Below are positions 57,983-64,000 of a stretch of DNA of 64,000 nucleotides, piece after piece. The stretch comes from Vagococcus luciliae. GTDB lineage: Bacteria > Bacillota > Bacilli > Lactobacillales > Vagococcaceae. The DNA lies in contig NZ_CP102451.1 of NCBI RefSeq assembly GCF_024637875.1, forward strand, positions 1,305,001 through 1,369,000, given 5' to 3'. The first letter of the stretch is position 1. Every line of letters begins with the position of its first letter. A program made the translations under genes and the position numbers. A model generated the notes under the pieces. That model ran no database searches. It saw only the letters and a program-made list of their open reading frames with translations, and was not told where the DNA came from.

Positions 57983-58879
57983 ATGACTGAAAATCAGATT
58001 GATAGTTTACAATTAGTCGTCATTACTGGAATGAGTGGTGCTGGTAAGACCGTTGCAGTACAAAGTTTTGAAGATATGGGATATTTTTGTATTGATAATT
58101 TACCACCAACATTAATTCCAAAGTTTTGGGAACTAATTAAAGAGTCAGGTAAAATCACTAAAATTGCATTAGTTATTGACTTAAGATCACGTGCATTTTT
58201 TGAAGAAATTCAAAGTATGCTAATTGAAATAGAAAATACTAAATTAGTGGATACCACTGTCATGTTTTTAGATGCCTCAGATCGAGAATTGGTTTCACGT
58301 TATAAAGAGACAAGGCGAGCTCATCCACTTGCAATGGATGGACTAGTTACAGAGGGAATTAAGAAAGAAAGAGCGTTACTTGAAGAATTAAAAGGAGAAG
58401 CGCAGTTAGTGATTGATACAACTGAACTAGCTCCTAGAGAATTAAGAGAACAAATCATGGAAAATTTTAAAAATCATGATACAGATACTTTCCGTGTCGA
58501 AATGGTTTCTTTTGGTTTTAAATATGGATTACCAATTGATGCAGATATTGTGATGGATGTAAGGTTTTTACCTAATCCACATTATATTGATGAATTGCGT
58601 CCATTAAATGGAAAAGACAAGCCAGTATATGATTATGTTATGAACTCTGACATGACGGAATCATTCTATCAGAAGTATGAAGATTTGATTTTAGATATTT
58701 TACCAGGCTATATAAAAGAAGGAAAAATGAGTTTGACTATCGCGATTGGTTGTACTGGAGGACAACATCGTTCAGTAGCATTGACTGAGAGACTAGGAAA
58801 AAAAATCTCTGAAGACTATAAAACAAATATTACCCACAGAGATATGATGAAACGTAAGGAATCAGTTAATCGTTCATGA
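57983..58879 (+). CDS. rapZ: RapZ/YvcJ nucleotide-binding protein
   Basis: A 298-residue P-loop protein with Walker [19 protein letters not shown], the segment [12 protein letters not shown], and the C-terminal RapZ domain with [26 protein letters not shown] and [20 protein letters not shown]. In E. coli RapZ controls GlmS through small RNA processing; in Gram-positives (YvcJ) the target is less clear. GGAG site before the ATG. yvcK starts within its stop codon (ATGA). Confidence 0.96.
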   Translation: MTENQIDSLQLVVITGMSGAGKTVAVQSFEDMGYFCIDNLPPTLIPKFWELIKESGKITKIALVIDLRSRAFFEEIQSMLIEIENTKLVDTTVMFLDASDRELVSRYKETRRAHPLAMDGLVTEGIKKERALLEELKGEAQLVIDTTELAPRELREQIMENFKNHDTDTFRVEMVSFGFKYGLPIDADIVMDVRFLPNPHYIDELRPLNGKDKPVYDYVMNSDMTESFYQKYEDLILDILPGYIKEGKMSLTIAIGCTGGQHRSVALTERLGKKISEDYKTNITHRDMMKRKESVNRS

Positions 58880-59868
58880 AAACATATCGTATAAGGAAGC
58901 CTAAAATTGTTGTGATTGGTGGCGGAACTGGTTTGCCCGTTATTTTACATGGGCTTAGAGATCAAAGTGCTGATATTACAGCAATTGTAACAGTAGCAGA
59001 TGATGGTGGGAGTAGTGGGCTTCTTCGTCAGAGTATTAATATGAGTCCTCCAGGAGATTTAAGAAATGTTTTAGTGGCGTTATCTGATATGCCACAAATG
59101 TATGAAGATATTTTTCAATATCGTTTTAAAAAAGAAGATAACTTTTTAGCTAATCATACGATTGGTAATTTGATTATTGCAGCAATGTCTGAAATGAAAA
59201 ATAGTACTTATGAAGCAATCCAGTTATTAAGTAAGTTTATGCATGTGGATGGACATATTTATCCAGCAAGCGAGCAATCCATGACATTACATGCTAAATT
59301 TGTTGATGGGACAGGTGCAACAGGTGAAAGTACTATTGCCAAAGAACGAAAGAAAATTGATTATGTCTATGTGACCAATACAGCAGATGGCACGCCTGTT
59401 AAACCAGCTAGAAAGGTTATTTCAAGTATTCGCGATGCAGATATGATTGTTCTTGGACCTGGTAGTTTGTTTACTAGTATTTTACCTAATTTGATGATTA
59501 AAGAGCTAGGTGAAGCGGTTTGTAAATCAGAGGCTGAAGTAGTATATATTTGTAACATTATGACACAAAAAGGTGAGACTGAGCATTTTTCTGATGCCGA
59601 TCATGTACGGGTATTGCATCATCATTTAGGAAAACAATTTATTGATACCGTATTGGTCAATACAGAGCCGATACCTGAAAATTACATTGATCCAACTGTT
59701 TATGATGAGTATTTATTACAAGTTAAACACGATTTTCAAGGCTTACGCGATGAAGGATGTCGTGTGATATCGACTGACTTTTTAGAGTTAAAAAATGGCG
59801 GAGTTTTCCATGATCGAACCAAAGTAGTTGAAGAGCTGTTTCGTTTGGTTTTTGGAGCAAAATATTAA
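58876..59868 (+). CDS. yvcK: Gluconeogenesis factor YvcK
   Basis: A 330-residue protein of the CofD/YvcK family with the nucleotide-sugar-binding motif [18 protein letters not shown] and [14 protein letters not shown], plus [14 protein letters not shown] and [13 protein letters not shown]. In Bacillus it binds UDP-GlcNAc and is needed for growth on gluconeogenic carbon and for proper cell-wall synthesis. It overlaps rapZ by 4 nt and is followed by whiA. Confidence 0.96.
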   Translation: MKTYRIRKPKIVVIGGGTGLPVILHGLRDQSADITAIVTVADDGGSSGLLRQSINMSPPGDLRNVLVALSDMPQMYEDIFQYRFKKEDNFLANHTIGNLIIAAMSEMKNSTYEAIQLLSKFMHVDGHIYPASEQSMTLHAKFVDGTGATGESTIAKERKKIDYVYVTNTADGTPVKPARKVISSIRDADMIVLGPGSLFTSILPNLMIKELGEAVCKSEAEVVYICNIMTQKGETEHFSDADHVRVLHHHLGKQFIDTVLVNTEPIPENYIDPTVYDEYLLQVKHDFQGLRDEGCRVISTDFLELKNGGVFHDRTKVVEELFRLVFGAKY

Positions 59869-59886
59869 AAGAATGGGGTGCTTAGA

Positions 59887-60819
59887 GTGTCTTTTGCATC
59901 GGATGTTAAAAAAGAACTGACTACTTTGGAAGTTCATAAAGAACATGCAAAGGCTGAATTGGCAGCTTTAATTCGAATGAATGGTTCTGTAACGTTAGCT
60001 AATAGACAATTTGTATTAAATGTTCAAACTGAAAATGCTGCAATAGCTAGACGTATCTATACACTATTAAAAGATCACTATGAAGTAAATAGTGAGTTGT
60101 TAGTGCGACGAAAAATGAAATTAAAAAAAAATAATGTTTATATCGTTCGTTTGAAACAAGGAACAAAAGAAATATTAAATGATTTAGAAATCATGGATGG
60201 CGTGATGTTTAATACCCATGTTTCAGATAGTATCATGGGGAATGAACAAAAAATGCGTTCTTATTTACGTGGTGCATTTCTAGCAGGTGGTTCAGTTAAT
60301 AATCCTGAGACAAGTCGTTATCACTTAGAAATTTATTCAATGTATGAAGATCAGTGCGTTGATTTATGTGAAATGTTAAAATTTTATGGCTTAAATGGAC
60401 GAGTGGTTGAAAGGCGTACAGGATTTATCACTTATCTCAAGGGTGCAGAAGAAATTGCCGATTTTTTAGTATTAGTTGGTGCAACGAACGCTATGTTAAA
60501 ATTTGAAGATGTTCGAATTGTACGAGATTTACGTAATTCAGTTAACCGATTAATGAATTGTGAAAATGCCAATATGAATAAAACGGCAGATGCTGCAAAA
60601 CGTCAAATTGAGAATATCCGTTTAATCAAAGAAACCGTTGGATTGGAGCAATTACCTGAAAAATTGAGGGAAGTCGCAGAAATACGTCTGGAAAATCCAG
60701 AAATCAGTTTGAAAGAACTTGGTGAAATGATTCCTTCTGGTCCAATAACAAAATCAGGTATTAATCATCGCATCCGAAAAATTAATGAATTTGCTAATAA
60801 TTTAGCTCAAATAAAGTAA
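59887..60819 (+). CDS. whiA: DNA-binding protein WhiA
   Basis: A 310-residue protein with an N-terminal LAGLIDADG-homing-endonuclease-like domain ([26 protein letters not shown]) that has lost nuclease function and a C-terminal HTH ([33 protein letters not shown]). In Firmicutes it influences cell division and chromosome segregation. I use the GTG at 59887, which gives the family N terminus (M)[11 protein letters not shown], 7-8 nt after GGGGTG; a GTG at 59878 is also in frame. Confidence 0.95.
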   Translation: MSFASDVKKELTTLEVHKEHAKAELAALIRMNGSVTLANRQFVLNVQTENAAIARRIYTLLKDHYEVNSELLVRRKMKLKKNNVYIVRLKQGTKEILNDLEIMDGVMFNTHVSDSIMGNEQKMRSYLRGAFLAGGSVNNPETSRYHLEIYSMYEDQCVDLCEMLKFYGLNGRVVERRTGFITYLKGAEEIADFLVLVGATNAMLKFEDVRIVRDLRNSVNRLMNCENANMNKTADAAKRQIENIRLIKETVGLEQLPEKLREVAEIRLENPEISLKELGEMIPSGPITKSGINHRIRKINEFANNLAQIK

Positions 60820-60835
60820 AAAATGTTAACTATTT

Positions 60836-60881
60836 ACCTTATCTGTTAAAAAGAGTTGTTTGTTTAGCTGATAAGGTTTTT
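60836..60881 (+). terminator. Terminator after whiA
   Basis: ACCTTATC / GATAAGGT arms with a partly paired 26-nt middle, followed by a T-run. Confidence 0.6.
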
Positions 60882-60915
60882 ATGTATTTTCTCTCTAAAT
60901 ATCTTGATACAAGTA

Positions 60916-60924
60916 TGGTATAAT
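60916..60924 (+). promoter_or_regulatory. Extended -10 promoter for ylxM-ffh
   Basis: TG-G-TATAAT, an extended -10 with perfect hexamer; no good -35. It lies about 45 nt upstream of ylxM. Confidence 0.5.
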
Positions 60925-60969
60925 GTGAAAGTGACTATACCAAGATAGTTAAGTTAAAGGAGGGAAAAC

Positions 60970-61311
60970 ATGGAAATTGAAAAAACAAATCGAATGAATG
61001 CTTTATTTGAATTTTATTCAACTCTTTTAACAGAAAAGCAAATGAATTATATTGAACTTTATTATGCAGATGATTTTTCTTTAGGTGAAATAGCTGAGGA
61101 GTATGATGTGAGTCGTCAAGCTGTGTATGATAATATAAAGCGTACTGAAAAATTACTAGAAACTTATGAAAAAAAATTACATTTGTATTCAAATTATGTG
61201 GTTCGACAAGAGATGATTGATGAAATCAAATCATTGCTAAAAGAATCCTATCCAGAAACAGAAATGATTTATGATTTATTAGATAAAATTCAAGAAATAG
61301 AAGAAGAGTAG
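60970..61311 (+). CDS. ylxM: YlxM, signal-recognition-particle-associated protein
   Basis: A 113-residue all-helical HTH protein of the UPF0122 family, resembling sigma-factor region 4 ([48 protein letters not shown]). In streptococci YlxM binds SRP components and modulates the SRP pathway; it is nearly always next to ffh or ftsY. AAGGAGGG site. ffh begins 12 nt downstream; ftsY is not in the window. Confidence 0.94.
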   Translation: MEIEKTNRMNALFEFYSTLLTEKQMNYIELYYADDFSLGEIAEEYDVSRQAVYDNIKRTEKLLETYEKKLHLYSNYVVRQEMIDEIKSLLKESYPETEMIYDLLDKIQEIEEE

Positions 61312-61323
61312 GGGTTTAAAAAT

Positions 61324-62763
61324 ATGGCTTTTGAAAGTTTAACAGATCGCTTACAAGTAGCGATGAGTAAATTAAAGAAAAAAGGGACGGTAAAAGAGGA
61401 AGACGTTAAAGATATGATGCGCGAGATTCGTCTTGCGTTACTTGAAGCCGACGTTAACTTACAGGTCGTTCGTGGCTTTGTCAAAAGTGTTGGAGAACGC
61501 GCAGTCGGTGTTGAAATTCTGGAATCGTTAAATCCAACCCAACAAATTGTTAAAGTAGTGGATGAGGAACTAACTAAAGTATTAGGTTCTGAGGCAGTTG
61601 GGTTAAATAAATCACCTAAGATACCGACAATTGTCATGATGGTCGGTTTACAAGGGGCTGGTAAAACAACCTTTACAGGTAAGATATCTAACTTTTTAAA
61701 ACAAAATGAGAAAGCTAGACCATTATTGATTGCAGCCGACGTGTATCGTCCTGCGGCGGTGGATCAATTAAAAGTCATTGGTCAACAACTAGATATTCCA
61801 GTTTTTGATATGGGAACAGATGTTGATCCAGTTGAAATTGTTCGCCAGGGGTTAGAACAAGCTAAAGCAAATAAAAATGATTATGTGTTTATTGATACGG
61901 CAGGTCGTTTGCATATCGACGAAACTTTAATGGATGAGTTAAAACGTATTAAAGATTTTGCTCAACCTAATGATATTCTACTAACAGTTGATGCGATGAC
62001 AGGTCAAGATGCTGTGACAGTAGCTCAAAGTTTTGATGAGCAACTAGATGTGACAGGGGTTGTCTTAACAAAACTTGATGGGGATACTCGTGGTGGTGCG
62101 GCACTTTCTATTCGCGCGATTACAGGAAAACCGATCAAATTTATTGGTACAGGTGAAAAATTAACGGATATTGAAGTATTCCATCCTGATAGAATGTCTA
62201 GTCGGATTCTTGGCATGGGAGACATGTTAACCTTAATTGAAAAAGCACAAAAAGAATATGACGAAGAAAAAGCAGAAGAATTAGCGCAAAAAATGCGTGA
62301 AAATAATTTTGATTTTAATGATTTTATCGAACAACTTGATCAAGTAATGGGTATGGGTCCATTAGAAGATTTGATTAAGATGATTCCAGGGATGAATAAC
62401 ATGCCAGGTCTTGACCAATTACAAGTTGATCCAAAAGATGTGGCTCGTAAAAAAGCGATTGTCTTCTCAATGACACCTGAGGAACGAGAAAATCCAGAAT
62501 TATTAAATCCAAGTCGTAGAAGACGTATTGCAGCAGGTTCAGGTAATTCAGTTGTTGAAGTTAACCGTATGATTAAACAATTTAATGAATCTCGTAAAAT
62601 GATGCAACAAATGTCTAAAGGAAACATGCCAGCTGGGCTTGAAAATATGATGGGTAGCGGTAGTGGTGTACAAGGTAAATTAGGTAAGATGGCTATGAAT
62701 AGAATGATTAAGAAAAATAAAAAGAAAATGAAAAATAAAAACAAAAAGAAAAAGAAAAAATAA
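61324..62763 (+). CDS. ffh: Signal recognition particle protein Ffh
   Basis: SRP GTPase of 479 residues. N domain, then G domain with GLQGAGKTTFTGKI, ADVYRPAAVDQL, DTAGRLHIDETLMDELKRI, TKLDGDTRGGAALS and the closing loop GTGEKLTDIEVFHPDRMSSRILGMGD. The Met-rich M domain (MGMGPLEDLIKMIPGMNNMPG; RMIKQFNESRKMMQQM) binds the SRP RNA and signal peptides. The C terminus is an unusually basic tail of about 20 Lys/Asn residues, drawn from an A-rich sequence. The SRP RNA gene is not in the window. Confidence 0.97.
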   Translation: MAFESLTDRLQVAMSKLKKKGTVKEEDVKDMMREIRLALLEADVNLQVVRGFVKSVGERAVGVEILESLNPTQQIVKVVDEELTKVLGSEAVGLNKSPKIPTIVMMVGLQGAGKTTFTGKISNFLKQNEKARPLLIAADVYRPAAVDQLKVIGQQLDIPVFDMGTDVDPVEIVRQGLEQAKANKNDYVFIDTAGRLHIDETLMDELKRIKDFAQPNDILLTVDAMTGQDAVTVAQSFDEQLDVTGVVLTKLDGDTRGGAALSIRAITGKPIKFIGTGEKLTDIEVFHPDRMSSRILGMGDMLTLIEKAQKEYDEEKAEELAQKMRENNFDFNDFIEQLDQVMGMGPLEDLIKMIPGMNNMPGLDQLQVDPKDVARKKAIVFSMTPEERENPELLNPSRRRRIAAGSGNSVVEVNRMIKQFNESRKMMQQMSKGNMPAGLENMMGSGSGVQGKLGKMAMNRMIKKNKKKMKNKNKKKKKK

Positions 62764-62789
62764 GAGAAGGCCATGAGCCTTCTTTTTTT
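62764..62789 (+). terminator. Terminator after ffh
   Basis: AGAAGGC-CATGA-GCCTTCT followed by a T7 run. Confidence 0.85.
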
Positions 62790-62927
62790 ATAAAACAATG
62801 TTGTCTTTTTTTTATTCTTATTATTGATTAAATCGTTTAATTAACATAATTTAATCTTATTTTATAGTAAAATCGACACAAGCTAGTTAGACTTGATATA
62901 TCTTATTAATAAAAGGAGTTTTATTGG

Positions 62928-64000
62928 ATGAAAGATGCGACTTTTTGGGCAAATGAAATTCAACAAAAAAAAATATCAGTAGAAGAATTATTAAACGAAA
63001 CATATAATAAGGTTATCGAACATAGTGAATTAAACTGTTTCGTTGGATTCGATGAAGAAAGCTATCATCAACTATTACAGTCTTTAAAAACGTCTAATAA
63101 AGAAAGTCCATTTTATGGGGTACCTTTTCCATTAAAAAATATTGGTCAACAAAAAAAAGGATGGCTTAATACTGCTGGAGCTAAATTGATGACGGGTAAT
63201 CAATCGTCATTAACTGATAATTACGTGAAACAGATAGAAGAAGCTGGATTCATTCCATTTGGTAAAACCAATGCACCAGAATTTGGATTTAAAAATGTGA
63301 CGGATCCTTTAATCTATGGCGTAACAAAAAATGCTTGGAATAAAGATTATCATGCAGGGGGTAGTAGTGGTGGTGCCGCTTCAGCAATAGCTTCAGGTGT
63401 TATTCCATTAGCAGGCGCAAGTGATGGTGGTGGTTCTATTAGAATTCCAGCGAGTTTTTCTGGATTATTAGGATTAAAACCAAGTCGAGGAAATATTGTG
63501 ACAGGGCCTGATGAGTGGCGTGCTTGGCAAGGTGCGTCTGTTAATTTTGTATTGGGCGTTTCAGTCAGAGATGCAAGAGCGATGTTAGAGATATTAAAAC
63601 CGACACAACAAATTTCACCATTTTTAGCGCCACAGAATTTTTATAAACAGAAAAAAACATTAAAAATAGCTGTTTGCAATGACTCACCAGTTGGAAATAA
63701 GGTCTCACATGCAGCCAAACAATCAGTTGAGAAAGCTATTAAATTTTTAGTGAGTGAAGGACATGATGTGGTTGAAATTCCCTATCCGGTTAATGGAGAT
63801 GAATTAATTCGAAGTTATTATACAATGAATGGTGGAGAAACATCTGCCATGATGACTTCATTCAAAACGCATTTGCAGCGAGAATTATCTATTGAGGATA
63901 TGGAACACATGACATGGACATTATATCAGTATGGCGAAACATTATCAGCTTCAGACTATATTCAGAGCTTTTACGCGTGGGATAAAGCCACTCAAGTTAT
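62928..64000 (+). CDS. Amidase (amidase-signature family), 3' end outside the window
   Basis: The frame from ATG 62928 (AAAAGGAG site 9-10 nt upstream) stays open to the end of the window, giving about 357 residues. It carries the Ser-cisSer-Lys triad of the family: Lys in GVPFPLKNIG, the glycine/serine stretch HAGGSSGGAASAIASG, and the nucleophile segment ASDGGGSIRIPASFSGLLGLKPSRG. Family members hydrolyse amides; GatA, the tRNA amidotransferase subunit, is a relative, but this gene stands alone without gatC/gatB, so a stand-alone amidase is more likely. Substrate unknown. It is missed if only closed reading frames are considered. Confidence 0.9.
   Translation, partial: MKDATFWANEIQQKKISVEELLNETYNKVIEHSELNCFVGFDEESYHQLLQSLKTSNKESPFYGVPFPLKNIGQQKKGWLNTAGAKLMTGNQSSLTDNYVKQIEEAGFIPFGKTNAPEFGFKNVTDPLIYGVTKNAWNKDYHAGGSSGGAASAIASGVIPLAGASDGGGSIRIPASFSGLLGLKPSRGNIVTGPDEWRAWQGASVNFVLGVSVRDARAMLEILKPTQQISPFLAPQNFYKQKKTLKIAVCNDSPVGNKVSHAAKQSVEKAIKFLVSEGHDVVEIPYPVNGDELIRSYYTMNGGETSAMMTSFKTHLQRELSIEDMEHMTWTLYQYGETLSASDYIQSFYAWDKATQV

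Noticed and set aside
62700-62763. The poly-lysine tail of Ffh as a frameshift artefact
   Set aside because: The tail is in frame up to a normal stop followed by a terminator, and basic Ffh tails are common, so I take it as real.

Overview
The window is a chromosomal segment of a low-GC, AT-rich Gram-positive bacterium of the order Lactobacillales. Gene order (dnaX-ebfC-recR, tmk-darA-holB-ricT-yabA-rsmI, clpP, rpoN, cggR-gap-pgk-tpiA-gpmI-eno, secA-prfB-ftsEX, rapZ-yvcK-whiA, ylxM-ffh), LmrCD/EfrAB-type transporter genes and a lactic-acid-bacterium citrate operon point to Enterococcaceae, perhaps Vagococcus. That placement is inference from gene content and protein style, not from a database search.

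Layout. 1-4390: the tail of a nucleoid-associated protein gene, an esterase, and a minus-strand operon of three membrane-stress-type genes resembling Bacillus ydjI-ydjG-ydjH. 4568-11328: DNA replication, repair and signalling genes (dnaX to rsmI). 11500-15039: a large acidic coiled-coil protein next to a secreted protein with one intact and one decayed glucosaminidase domain. 15042-21490: xpt under a guanine riboswitch, a degenerate PurK-like ATP-grasp gene overlapping a GntR regulator, an aldo/keto reductase, a two-gene ABC transporter, and guaC. 21627-27561: a heterodimeric ABC exporter and a CovR/LisR-type two-component system. 27638-30413: clpP with a CtsR operator and a co-transcribed thioredoxin-fold gene, tRNA-Arg(CCG), and rpoN (sigma-54). 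30586-37657: the central glycolytic operon under a CggR-type operator, with a separate promoter for eno.

The most unusual part is 37545-41085. A copy of the last ~110 bp of eno plus its terminator recurs about 3.3 kb downstream, in decayed form. The two copies bracket a small island with a wrecked serine-recombinase gene, a HEPN-type gene, an AbiTii-like gene, a probably 5'-truncated gene, and a second HEPN-type gene broken by a stop codon and an A9-tract frameshift. I read this as the eroded remnant of an abortive-infection (phage-defence) island lodged at the 3' end of eno.

41192-51303: a tandem-repeat membrane protein and a complete citrate fermentation locus: divergent SorC-family regulator, malic enzyme-type oxaloacetate decarboxylase citM, 2HCT transporter, citC-D-E-F and a citXG fusion. 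Together these import citrate, split it to acetate and oxaloacetate, and decarboxylate oxaloacetate to pyruvate. 51490-64000: an ankyrin-repeat lipoprotein, secA, prfB with its programmed +1 frameshift, ftsEX, rapZ-yvcK-whiA, ylxM-ffh, and an amidase running off the window end.

Most of the window is ordinary core genome. The candidates for novelty are the eno-anchored HEPN/AbiTii island, the tandem glucosaminidase with a dead second copy, the poly-tyrosine coiled-coil protein beside it, a possible AUU start codon, and a possible slippage site in dnaX.
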